Both the position numbers and the translations under genes were made by a program. Below the pieces are notes generated by a model. It made no database searches and was not told the origin of the DNA. It saw only the letters and a list, made by a program, of their open reading frames with translations. 43,505 nucleotides of DNA from contig JAQVCV010000038.1 of NCBI GenBank assembly GCA_028689615.1, forward strand, positions 1-43,505. The letters are read 5' to 3'. This DNA is from Bacteroidales bacterium. Its GTDB lineage: Bacteria; Bacteroidota; Bacteroidia; Bacteroidales; TTA-H9. This document shows, one piece after another, positions 16,491 to 26,600 of the stretch; the stretch's first letter is position 1; each line of letters starts with the position of its first letter.

Positions 16491-17426
16491 ATGAACATCC
16501 TTTCTAAATTTCGACTCCCTTTATTTTTGCTGACCGTGGTGGCAGTTATGACATCTTGCAGCGACAACGATGAGGCTACCCCTGTAGTTCCTGTTGCCTC
16601 CAAAACCATTGTGGATGTGGCTGTGGCCGATCCTCAGTTTTCGATTTTGGTTTCCGCGCTTCAAAAGGCCGATTTGGTGAATACGCTGAAATCAAGCGGT
16701 CCGTTTACCGTTTTTGCGCCGAACAATGCTGCCTTCAGCACCTTGTTTTCGCAATTAGGTGTAACGGGAATTGATGAATTGAGTGCCGAAGCACTTCGTC
16801 CTATTTTGCTCAATCATGTGGTAACTGGCAAGATTATGTCGTCTGAAATCACGTCGGGCTACGTTGCTACGGCAAACAACAGCGGGCCGGCGTCGGCCAG
16901 CGTGAAGGTGCTGGTGCAGAAAAGCTCGGGCGTTACGGTGGATGGAAGTTCCGTGACCATGGCCGATGTTGCCGCAACTAATGGTGTGATTCACGTGGTT
17001 GATAGGGTGATTATGCCTGCCAGCGTTGTCAGCCATGCAATCAACAATCCCGACTTCAGCATTCTGGTACAGGCTGTAGTGAAGGCTGGATTGGTAGAGG
17101 CATTGAGTGCCGATGGTCCTTTCACCGTGTTTGCTCCAACCAATACGGCTTTCAATAATCTATTTGCTGCCTTAGGTGTGAATGGCCTCGACGATTTGTC
17201 GGTAGAGACGCTCACTCCGATACTCCTTTATCACGTAGTATCAGGCAATATACTCTCGTCGCAAGTAGCCACGGGTATGGTAGCTACACTAAAAGAGGGA
17301 AGTTCCATTGATGTGATGGTAAGCGGTGGAAGTGTGAAACTGAACAGTTCATCCAATGTAGTAGCTGTTGATGTTCAGGGAACTAATGGTGTGGTACATG
17401 CCATCGATGCAGTGCTACTGCCCTAG
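16491..17426 (+). CDS. Lipoprotein with two fasciclin (FAS1) domains
   Basis: A 311-residue surface or periplasmic lipoprotein. The signal peptide ends in a lipobox (MTSC, Cys23) followed by SDNDE, acidic residues right after the Cys as is common for lipoproteins exported to the Bacteroidota surface. Two FAS1 domains follow, at about 37-175 and 178-311. Each has the H1 motif (GPFTVFAPNNAAF; GPFTVFAPTNTAF), a YH/NH region (LLNHVV; LLYHVV) and the closing NGVIHVVDRVIMP or NGVVHAIDAVLLP. FAS1 domains mediate adhesion or matrix contact; the ligand is unknown. The gene stands alone between two terminators with an unusual inverted repeat in its promoter region. Confidence 0.93.
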   Translation: MNILSKFRLPLFLLTVVAVMTSCSDNDEATPVVPVASKTIVDVAVADPQFSILVSALQKADLVNTLKSSGPFTVFAPNNAAFSTLFSQLGVTGIDELSAEALRPILLNHVVTGKIMSSEITSGYVATANNSGPASASVKVLVQKSSGVTVDGSSVTMADVAATNGVIHVVDRVIMPASVVSHAINNPDFSILVQAVVKAGLVEALSADGPFTVFAPTNTAFNNLFAALGVNGLDDLSVETLTPILLYHVVSGNILSSQVATGMVATLKEGSSIDVMVSGGSVKLNSSSNVVAVDVQGTNGVVHAIDAVLLP

Positions 17427-17450
17427 TTTTCTGGTTAGTTTTTAATGGTG

Positions 17451-17476
17451 AACCCGCCGTAAGGCGGGTTTTTTTT
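17451..17476 (+). terminator. Intrinsic terminator after the FAS1 gene
   Basis: AACCCGCC and GGCGGGTT close a GTAA loop and are followed by eight T. Confidence 0.92.
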
Positions 17477-17641
17477 ATGCAGATGGAATGGCAACCAGTA
17501 AAGGGACTGGAAGAGGAGTAGTTGTGGAATTGGTGGCGGCTTTATCCACCGGATTAAATACCTCAGTTGTCTTGTTTCTGAAGGTTTGGAAATTGGGTTG
17601 GGAGCAGAATATTTTCGTCACCTTCGGGGCGTATTAAAAAA

Positions 17642-17668
17642 AGCCGGACCACGTCCGGCTTTTTTTTA
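17642..17668 (-). terminator. Terminator of the perR-dps-prx operon
   Basis: AGCCGGAC (17642-17649) pairs with GTCCGGCT (17653-17660), flanked by A on one side and T on the other, so it can work in both directions. It lies just past the peroxiredoxin stop. The 160 bp between this and the FAS1 terminator hold nothing recognisable. Confidence 0.85.
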
Positions 17669-17682
17669 AAAAAAAGTTGGCT

Positions 17683-18327
17683 TTACAAACTTTTGTGGCA
17701 GAACCACCAGTCGTAGCACTCGTATTCAGTGAGGCGTTTTTTGGCTGTTTCAACATCTTTGGCAGGAGGGATAATCACCCGGTCGCCCAGCAGTTCGTTG
17801 TTTGGCCAGCCGGCAGGGATGGCTACTTTGTTGGCATCGCTGGTTTGCAGTGCTTTGAGGGCGCGCAAAATCTCGTCCATATTGCGTCCAATTTCCTGTG
17901 GATAGAACAGGATGATGCGGATCACCGAGTTGGGGTCAATCATGAACACTGCTCTCACGGTGTCGGAGGCTTTACCCGGGTGGATCATCCCCAATTGGCC
18001 AGCTACTGTGCCACTGGCGTCGGCAATGATGGGGAAGGGAATCTGAACGTTGAGTTTCTCCAGAATCCACTCGTCCCACTTGATGTGTGAGAACACTTGG
18101 TCAATGGAGAGCCCGAGAAGCTCAGCATTGAGAGCCTGAAATTGGTCGTAGCGTTTGGCGAAGGCCACAAACTCTGTGGTGCACACTGGGGTGAAGTCGG
18201 CAGGGTGGCTAAACAGGATCACCCACTTGCCCTTGTAGTCGTCAACAAGGTTTTTCATGCCGTGGGTAGTTTGCACGGTCAGGGCTGGCACTTTGTCGCC
18301 AATGAGAGGAAACGATTTGTTTTCCAT
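17683..18327 (-). CDS. Peroxiredoxin, Prx6/AhpC-TSA type
   Basis: Thiol peroxidase that reduces H2O2 and organic peroxides. The 214 residues have the peroxidatic Cys49 in [13 protein letters not shown], the [13 protein letters not shown] segment and the long C-terminal arm of the Prx6 group (about 210-220 residues). Two further cysteines near the end (Cys204 and Cys210 in [10 protein letters not shown]) match the arrangement in archaeal and some bacterial Prx6-type enzymes that resolve the sulfenate themselves. It is the last gene of perR-dps-prx, 47 bp after dps, a clear oxidative stress unit. A bidirectional terminator follows. Confidence 0.93.
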   Translation of the reverse strand: MENKSFPLIGDKVPALTVQTTHGMKNLVDDYKGKWVILFSHPADFTPVCTTEFVAFAKRYDQFQALNAELLGLSIDQVFSHIKWDEWILEKLNVQIPFPIIADASGTVAGQLGMIHPGKASDTVRAVFMIDPNSVIRIILFYPQEIGRNMDEILRALKALQTSDANKVAIPAGWPNNELLGDRVIIPPAKDVETAKKRLTEYECYDWWFCHKSL

Positions 18328-18374
18328 TTTAAATTTGGTTTAAATGTTAATAAACTATGTTTTAAAACTATTAA

Positions 18375-18848
18375 TTATCCGAGGAAGGCGTTGTACATCC
18401 ACACGAGTTTCTCCTGAGCACGAATGTAGTCGGAAGCCATAGCGTTGGTGCCTTCGTCGTTGAGTTCGGCCGAAAGTTCGAGGATGTCGCGCTGTTTTAG
18501 CAGGATGATGGTAAAGGTTTCAAGGATGTTTTTCACGCAGGCTTTTCCCTCGGTCATGTTGGCCATGGGTTTTACTTCGGCATGAGCAAGGTAGTCGCTG
18601 AAGGTGTGCATCGGAGTGCCTCCCAGGGTGAGTATGCGCTCGGCTATTTCGTCAATCTTCAGTTGTAGGTCGGTGTAGAGTTCTTCAAATTTCAGGTGAA
18701 GCTCGAAGAATTTTTCGCCCTTGATGTTCCAGTGGAAACCGCGGGCGTTTTGATAGAATACCTGATAGTTGGCTAACAGGTTGTTGAGTTTTTCGATGAG
18801 TTGAACCGATCCGTGTTGATCGAGTCCGATTTGATTCTTGTTTTTCAT
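18375..18848 (-). CDS. dps: Dps-family ferritin-like DNA-protection protein
   Basis: Forms a 12-subunit shell that oxidises and stores iron with H2O2, protecting DNA. The 157 residues keep the ferroxidase ligands with the usual spacing: His39, His51, Asp66 and Glu70 (FHWNIKG, then ELHLKFEE, then KIDEIAERI). GGTPMHTFSDYL is also typical. It lies between the Fur/PerR-type regulator gene (32 bp) and peroxiredoxin (47 bp), all on the minus strand, which implies joint control by peroxide. The short N-terminal tail has few basic residues, so direct DNA binding is uncertain. Confidence 0.95.
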   Translation of the reverse strand: MKNKNQIGLDQHGSVQLIEKLNNLLANYQVFYQNARGFHWNIKGEKFFELHLKFEELYTDLQLKIDEIAERILTLGGTPMHTFSDYLAHAEVKPMANMTEGKACVKNILETFTIILLKQRDILELSAELNDEGTNAMASDYIRAQEKLVWMYNAFLG

Positions 18849-18880
18849 AATGACTTAAAAATTTGGGGTTTAATTGATAA

Positions 18881-19300
18881 TTATTCTTTTGTGAAGTCGC
18901 CCATAAGCTGGAGCCTGATGTCGGTGATGGTGAAGCCGCAAGGCTGTTTGCGTTTGAAATGCTCCTTTAGGAGTTGATCAAGTTCAGGATCGTAATAATC
19001 TTCCATTCTGTCTGACGAGGCACAGTAAAGGTGGTGGTGGTGTTCGGTTATGGCATCGTAGCGCATCACGTCGGCATCTGTTTTCACGCGGGTTATCAGT
19101 TTGTTGGTAACCAGGGTGTCGAGGATGTTGTAAACGGTGGTGTAGGACAACCCGGGGATCTTTTCCAGCACCTTTTTGTAGATGTCGTCGGCAGTAGGGT
19201 GATAGAATTCAACCAAAGCTTCATATACAGCTATTCGTTGGGGGGTTATTTTCAGCCCTTTATCGGTTAGTTTACTGATGATTTCTTTGGTGTCGGTCAT
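18881..19300 (-). CDS. perR: Fur-family peroxide-type regulator (PerR-like)
   Basis: A 139-residue winged-helix metalloregulator of the Fur family. DNA-binding part: LKITPQRIAVYEALVEFYHPTA, then LSYTTVYNILDTLV. Metal part: a run of four His (EHHHHLYC) followed by DRMEDYY, where the Asp fits PerR rather than Fur. It lacks the two CxxC pairs that hold the structural zinc in many members; only single cysteines remain (LYCASS and QPCGF). Position in front of dps and peroxiredoxin supports a peroxide sensor, though an iron regulator is possible. A 13-bp palindrome upstream (19336-19348) resembles a PerR box and suggests self-control. Confidence 0.85.
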   Translation of the reverse strand: MTDTKEIISKLTDKGLKITPQRIAVYEALVEFYHPTADDIYKKVLEKIPGLSYTTVYNILDTLVTNKLITRVKTDADVMRYDAITEHHHHLYCASSDRMEDYYDPELDQLLKEHFKRKQPCGFTITDIRLQLMGDFTKE

Positions 19301-19335
19301 GTGAATAAGATGTTATATCAAAATTATTGTTTGAA

Positions 19336-19348
19336 TGTAATAATTACA
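19336..19348. promoter_or_regulatory. Candidate PerR/Fur operator upstream of perR
   Basis: TGTAATAATTACA is a perfect palindrome 36 bp before the perR start. Widened to 15 bp it agrees with the Bacillus PerR box (TTATAATnATTATAA) at 11 of 14 fixed positions. Binding is inferred. Confidence 0.5.
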
Positions 19349-19476
19349 ATTTAGTAACAGGTTTTGTTCACGTGTGTCGATAAAAAAAGTGTTAAAAAGA
19401 GGGAATTTTATTAATATTGTTAAAAACAGATTGTTATGGATTCCTTAAAACTCAAAATACTTCTGTTTTATCTTCT

Positions 19477-19484
19477 TACCTTTG
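19477..19484 (+). promoter_or_regulatory. Promoter -7 box of hldD
   Basis: TACCTTTG, exact TAnnTTTG, 18 nt before ATG 19503. The TTG inside this box is not a start codon, which settles the hldD start. Confidence 0.65.
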
Positions 19485-19502
19485 CCTGCAAATGAAATTA
19501 TT

Positions 19503-20468
19503 ATGATAGTTGTAACAGGCGCAGCCGGGTTTATCGGCAGTTGTTTGGTTGCCAGGCTCAATGATTTGGGAGTCGGCGGTATTGTTGCTGTTGACGATTT
19601 TTCACGCGACGATAAGAACAAAAACCTTACTACAAAGGATGTTTCGCTAATGATTGATAGGAAATTTTTTGGCGACTGGCTCGAAGCTAATTATCAACAG
19701 GTTGATTTTGTGTATCACCTGGGAGCCAGAACCGACACCACAGAGTTTGATGTATCTGTTTTTAATGAGTTGAACTTGAATTATTCAAAGCGCGTGTGGC
19801 AATTGTGCTCGAAGTATTCTATTCCCCTGATCTACGCCAGTTCGGCCGCCACTTACGGCTCTGGCGATTTGGGATACGACGACAGTCATGCCCTTATTCC
19901 TAGTCTTCAACCTCTGAATCCTTATGGTGAATCAAAAAACGATTTCGACAAATGGGTTTTGCAGCAAACGGTGGCACCTCCTTTCTGGGCGGGTTTTAAA
20001 TTTTTCAACGTGTATGGACCCAACGAGTATCACAAAGGGAGGATGGCCTCGGTGGTAATGCACTCCTTCAATCAAATCAGGAACACTGGCATGGTGAAGC
20101 TGTTTCGTTCGCACCGTCCTGATTTTGCCGATGGTATGCAGCTTCGCGATTTTGTTTACGTGAAAGATGTTACCTCGGTGCTGACAGAAATGGCTCTAAA
20201 AAGAGTTTCAAGCGGAATTTACAACCTGGGAACTGGCCAAGCGCGCCCGTTTTTGCATCTGGCTCAGGCTGTTTTTAAAGCCCTGAATCTGCAACCAGTC
20301 ATCGAGTTCGTGGATACCCCTGCCGACATCCGCGATAAATACCAATATTTTACCGAGGCAACCACAACCAAATTACGAGAAGCCCGTATAACCACCCGTT
20401 TTAGTTCCCTCGAAGAAGGGGTAGCCGATTATGTGACTGGTTATCTTTCTCGTGGAGAGTATTTGTAA
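19503..20468 (+). CDS. hldD: ADP-L-glycero-D-manno-heptose 6-epimerase
   Basis: Last step in making ADP-L-glycero-D-manno-heptose, the heptose donor for the LPS inner core. The 321-residue short-chain dehydrogenase begins at ATG 19503 with MIVVTGAAGFIGS (NADP-binding G-x-x-G-x-x-G). It continues with the family region YHLGARTDTTE, the catalytic serine region (YASSAATYG), the YGESK active-site Tyr/Lys, and FFNVYGPNEYHKGRMAS. LRDFVYVKDV is also typical of HldD. The longer TTG-initiated frame is rejected because that TTG is part of the promoter box. The gene stands alone; other heptose genes are not in view. Confidence 0.93.
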   Translation: MIVVTGAAGFIGSCLVARLNDLGVGGIVAVDDFSRDDKNKNLTTKDVSLMIDRKFFGDWLEANYQQVDFVYHLGARTDTTEFDVSVFNELNLNYSKRVWQLCSKYSIPLIYASSAATYGSGDLGYDDSHALIPSLQPLNPYGESKNDFDKWVLQQTVAPPFWAGFKFFNVYGPNEYHKGRMASVVMHSFNQIRNTGMVKLFRSHRPDFADGMQLRDFVYVKDVTSVLTEMALKRVSSGIYNLGTGQARPFLHLAQAVFKALNLQPVIEFVDTPADIRDKYQYFTEATTTKLREARITTRFSSLEEGVADYVTGYLSRGEYL

Positions 20469-20672
20469 GTGGTTGCCCGATGGTCAGTAAATGCCATCTT
20501 GAGTCACCCTGTTCTTCTCTGCTGTTGCATTGAATTATTTATGCAGAAAATGCAACACGCAGGGGTTGTTGCTTGTCTCTTGGACTGGTTGCATCTTTTT
20601 TTTTTGACAACAGGATGGGGTCATTTGCAATCCTGATTTAATATTATGGTTAATAATCAATGATTTAAATAT

Positions 20673-23600
20673 ATGAAAAGAAGTACAGATTATTCAAAGC
20701 TGCCGAAGAGCCGGTTCTTACTTCGCTTGTTCGCGGTTGTGTTTAGTTTGCTAGCTGTATTTGCTGCTCAGTCTCAAACATATTATTGGGTAGGAGGTAC
20801 CGGCGACTGGAATCAGCTGGCTCATTGGTCAACCACTGATCCTACAACCGTTACAACACCTGCACCTTCGCTGCCCGACCAGAATACCGATGTGGTGTTT
20901 GTTGACGCATCTTTCACAAGTTCAATTCCCGATACAGTGAAAGTGATTGATGGTTTTGGTGTTTGCAGAAGCATGACATGGAATCTGGGTGCTGGTACTG
21001 CCACCAAAAAGCCCTGGTGGAACCAGCAAAAGCCTTTGTCAGTTTACGGGCATTTTATTCTTCATGATAATCTTCGGATTTACGATATGGCCGATATCTA
21101 TTTCAAGGCCTCGTCGGGAGTTTGGAACATCGACTCTCGGAACAATACTCTGAGCAAACTCTTTTTTGAAGGGACAGCCGGAACAGGCGGTGAATGGAAG
21201 CTGTTGAACAACCTCGTTTCTTCATCAACAATCTACCACAATGCAGGTACCCTCAATTTCAACGGCAAGAGTCTGACTTCCGGCCGTTATTCCTCTACAC
21301 AGCCCTATACGCGTACCCTGCTAATCGGAAATTCGACCTATACCCTCACTGCAACTTCAACCTCAATTCCTACTTTCGAGCTTTCCAACTGTGGTGGATT
21401 TACTTACAGTGGCACGGGAACCAGTTTGCTCTATTTCAGCAGCTTTACCACGGGCAATCCGCCTGTTTATTTCGGCGATTGTTCGGTAAACTACGATCGG
21501 GTGCGTTTCAGGGGAAATGCCGAAATTCATGCTCAGGGTTGCTCCTTTGCTTCTATTGAAACTGCATACTCTTTTCGTTACGAAACCAGTATTTACAATA
21601 CTGTATCCTATTACGGTACCTATTGTCAACAGACCATTTTAGGGACTTCAGGCGAACCCTTTGCCAACAACCAGGTGGATTTGTTGATTACCGGAACAAA
21701 AAATGCAACCCTCACTGGTACCGGAAATAACATCACAGAGATACAGTCGTTTGGCAATATTTCGTTTAACAGTGCTGTAACCATCGGACATCTGAAAGCC
21801 CAACGCTATTATTATCCCGCCAAGCTCACACCGGTTCAACCCAATGTTATCACTTTTGCCAACACCTCCCACAATGTGGGGCAGTTAACTTTTCCAACCG
21901 ATATTGCAATTCCATCACCGGCTTACCCTTTCCCTAATGCTATTGGCTGCGATTATACTTTGATAAAGAGTTCGGTAGAGGGTTCGGTATGCACCCTCAA
22001 TTCTGCTGTTCCCATCACCATCGATAAAGCCGAAGTGCACGATGTGGTTCACGGGCCTGGAACGGGCATCACCACTTTGTCGAAAGTTACAGGCCTGTCG
22101 GCTAACTGGGATGTTGGCGACCTGATGGTGTTTGATGAGGCACAAATCGTGACGCCAACTCCCTGTTACAACTCCACCAACGGCACCATGACGGTGATTA
22201 TTAGTGGTATTCGCGATCAGGCGGAATATCAACTGCAGAAAATGCCCTCGGGAACCCCTTCCACTTTTCAGGCATCCTACGTGTTTGGAAGCCTTGGTAC
22301 CGGAACCTACAAGGTGACTTACCGCGAAAAAGTGAATGGTGTGTCATGCACGGCAGCTTCGTTAATTTCGCCTGATATCATCATGACGGGTCCCGATACC
22401 CTTTGGGTGACAGCCTCACCAGCCAGCCCTCTTACCAATTGCCCTGGTTCGTCGGATGCCGTGGTAACCCTCACCGCCCAATATGGCAACTTTCCCCCGC
22501 CTCACACCACAGGATTGGGGCAATACCAGTTTTCTACTGACAACGGAACCAATTATACTTCCCTGCAAAACAACCCCTACGATGTTACCGGACTGGCGGC
22601 TGCCACCTACAACATGAAGGCAAAAGACCCTTCGGGTTGCGTTTCGGTGAATGCCTTGCCAGTCACAGTTACCTCTCCTCCAGCTTTTGCCTCGGCTCCT
22701 GTGGTTACCCAGCCCTATTGCAACGGCGGATCGCAAGGAAGTCTTATTGATGCTAACATTACTGGTGGCACGGCTCCCTATGTCAGTTACCTTTGGAGCG
22801 ATGCCGGTGCATCCACTACCGAAAATCTGGCTGATGTGCCTGCCGGATCCTATACCTGTACGGTGACCGATAACAACAGTTGCTCATGGACCACCCCGGC
22901 TATCGTAGTTGGACAACCTGCTGTTCTTAATTTTGATATTGATATTGATCCATCAGTTACGCCGGGCTTGTACGATGCTTCGGTGATTAACCGCACCGGT
23001 GGCACAGGCCCCTTCGCCTATTCATGGACCTTGAATGGTACTCCGATTGGTGGAAACTCACCTTCGGTGACCGATGTGGCTCCCGGTACACTATGTTGTA
23101 CTGTAACCGATAACCACGATCCGTCAGGTACCTGTCAATTGCAGAAATGTGTTGATGTTCAGGTACTCGATTTTCAAATCACAGGTTTTGATAACATTGA
23201 TTGTTACGGCCAAAGCACCGGGCAGATTTCGGTGGAAGCTGCCGGAGGTTCGTCACCTTATACTTATATCATCGAGAAAACCAGTGCACCGGTTTTTACT
23301 CAGTCGTATCCGAACGTGTTTAGTCAGACCTTTTCTTTCAGCAACCTGCCTGCAGGGAGTTATACTGTGAAGGTAAAGGATGCCGATAACGTGGAGCTTA
23401 GCCTGAACCAAACGCTCACGCAAAACGCTGAAATTGTGCTTACACCAGCCGTCTCCAACGTGCTGTGCTATGGTGGATCGGATGGTTCGGTCGATCTGAC
23501 TATTGCCGGTGGTGTGCCTCCTTTTGTAACAGACAGCATCAGGTGGTTTGTATCAGGTAGTGCCACCCCGTTGGCTACCGGACAACCTTTGACCGGACAA

Positions 23601-26600
23601 CCGGCTGGTAATTATGATTTGCTGGTTTCCGACAACCTCGGGTGCGATGCCTCCCTTTCAGCTATCGTTATCTCCCAACCCGCTGCCGCACTTTCGGTGG
23701 CTATCACCAGCAGTTCCACCAACATCATGTGCCCCGAGAAAACCAATGGCACGCTGGTGTCGGCAGTAACCGGAGGTACCCTGCCTTATACCTACATCTG
23801 GAAAAAATTCAACCCGGCTGTACCTGCCTGGGAAGTGCTTACCGGAACCGATCCAACCTTGCCCGGTCAGTCGCCAGGGCAGTTTCGTCTGGTGGTGGTT
23901 GATCTGAATGGCTGCATCGACAGCGCCTCCTGGACTGTTGCAGCTTACCAGCCTGCCGAACCCTCCTTCTTCGCTTCGCAGGAGTGTCATTCGCAGATGC
24001 CGTTGAAGCAAACACAGTTTTTCAACACCACCACTTTGCACGACGGCTATTGGCAGCAATTGGTGTGGACCTTCGAGGATGGAGTGGGCAATGTTACCAC
24101 CGTGCCCTACAACCGCGTGAATACCTACGACCCCATGCCGCTCAACGAGCTTTTTGCCTATACCAATCCGGCTGAGGCCACCGCTTCGCTCTACGTTAAA
24201 GATAATTACGGGTGTGAGGCCACCTACGGCCCTGAAGTAATCGATTTCTACGATCCCCCTGTGGTTAACTACGTGTTTGATACCGTTTGTTTGGGCGAGC
24301 CAACCAGTTTCACCGACCTCTCGACCGGAGGCAACGGATCGGCTATCATCACCCGTGAGTTTAGCATCAACGGCGGTGGCTATTCGCAGGTGGGACCTGT
24401 TTTCTCGAACTATTTCCCCCAGGGAACAACCCCGGTAACGCTTCGTGTGCGCGATGCCAACTCGTGTTTGAACTCGCTTGGCAAAACCGTTGCCGTTGCC
24501 TCACTACCACAGGGCGATTTCGAGTTTAACATTGACCAGTGCACGGGCGAGATTCTGGAGATGGTTGATATTTCCAAGACTACCTATCCCACCAACTATC
24601 CGTCGGTAGCCGCCGAATGGAGAAAAAAGACCCCCTTGCCAACCAGCATTTGGTTTCCGGGCGATGGCAATCCTTTGTCGGCTCCCTGGGTGGCTTCGTG
24701 GAACACTCCCGGGATGAAGAACATTGAATTCAGGGTTTACACCGAAACAGAATATACCAACACTTACAACAACCTGCTTTGTGCTTCTTCAATTGTGGCG
24801 CAGGATGTAGAGGTGGTTCCGGTGAACGAAATTACCGCGCTGGCTGGCGATACTTGCCTGGGCGACCCCTCGATGTTTGTTGTTTTCCTCCCTTCGTCCA
24901 TTTCATTGGGCGATGTTACCGAAATTGAATATAACTACGGAGGAGGAACCCCCGAAATAATTCCCTACCCCACCTCGCTCACGCATTACCATACCTATGC
25001 TGCCGCCGGGCTCTACAACGCGGTGATTACCGTGCGTACTGCCCTCTGCGAATTTGTTGACAATCTTTCGGTAACGGTTCACGCCGCTCCCAATCCCAAT
25101 TTCGAGTTCACCGGGCAATGCGAAGGAAATACAACCACCTTGATTGACAACACGGTGCCACTGTTCGGGTCGATTGCTTCACGCCATTGGAAAATAACCG
25201 GCCCTATGGGTTACCTCGAGGAGTGGGATGCCACCGGTCCTGTGTTCGTTTGGCCCACTGTGCTGCCCGTTGGCAATTACGTGGTAACCCTTACCGTGAC
25301 TGATGGCAGTACCTGCTCTGCAGAAAAATCACTCCCAATGGAAATCAGCCCTGCCCCGGTTGCCGGTTTTACTGCCTTAGCCAACACGTGTCACAACTAT
25401 GCACTTTTGGGAACCCCGCCAGTTTCGGGAACCATCATCGAGTGGGCCTGGACTTTTGATGCCGGAACCCCACTTACCGATTTTGGCCAGAACATCTCGC
25501 ACACCTTCCCCGGCACCGGCTCTTACAACGTGAGCCTTACCATTAAAAACAGTTATGGCTGCTACTCCAGCCCTGTGTCGCAGCAGATCGACATCGTGAA
25601 GCCTGTTGTGACCGATATCGTGGCCGAAGAGCTCATCAATTGTGGCCCCATCAGGTTCACAGCCACCTCAAACGTGGCCAATCCGCTCACTGCATGGACT
25701 GTTTATGATCCCAACATCAACCCCGTGCAATACGGAAATTCTATTGTACACTCCTACCCTGTGAGTGGAACCTACCCAGTGGAGGTCACCATTTTGAACC
25801 TTGACAACCAGTGCGAGTCGGATCCTTATACCGAAAACATTACTGTACACCGCATCCCCGATGTGGTGGAGTTCGACATCGTGAACAACAACGAGTGCAT
25901 GTCAACTCCCATTACTTTTGCCAACCTCACGGCCAATACCGATCCCGAGGTGACGTTCAACTGGACCTTTACCAACGGTACACCGGCCACTTGGCTCAAT
26001 AGTTTCGATGCACCGGTAGGTGGAGTTACCTTCAGCACCACCGGCCCTAACCCGGTGACCCTTACTGTGGGTAACAGTGCCAATGCCATCTGCGTCAGAG
26101 AATACACCGAATCGGTGGTGTTGAAGCCCGAGCCCGATAATGCCCAGTGGCACCATGTGGGCGTGGTTTGTCCGAATGCCCCCATTACCCTCAAGAGCGA
26201 CGCTACCGTGGCTGCTCCCTCCACCTTGTTAAACTATAGTTGGGTATGCCCTCAGGCTCCCACCCTTATCAATTACAGCGGCCCCAACGATGAATACACC
26301 TTCAACGCCACAGCAGGCGTTTATACCATCATTCACGAGGTAACCACCTCCGACGGATGTGTGAAGTCGGAAGCCTCAGTTTTGGTGGTGGAACCTGGCC
26401 CCACGGCTGCCTTCATTGCAGCCCCGGGTCACGGGAACATCTGTCCCAACGATTATATGCTGTTTGTAAACCAATCGTCGCCCATTAGTGGTATCACCTG
26501 CACCTGGGAGATTACTGGCGATCCACTACCGTTTGTTTATAACGGCCTTACCCCGCCTCCGTATTTTCCCGTGAACACGGGCGATAAAACAGTCACACTC

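Noticed and set aside
17477-17636. Possible small gene between the two terminators
   Set aside because: No start with a promoter box or sensible frame; nothing recognisable.
19482-19502. TTG start for hldD at 19482
   Set aside because: That TTG is part of the TACCTTTG promoter box; the conserved protein starts at ATG 19503.
20469-20672. Promoter or regulator site before the giant gene
   Set aside because: Only a near match (TCATTTGC) to the -7 box was seen; too weak to list.
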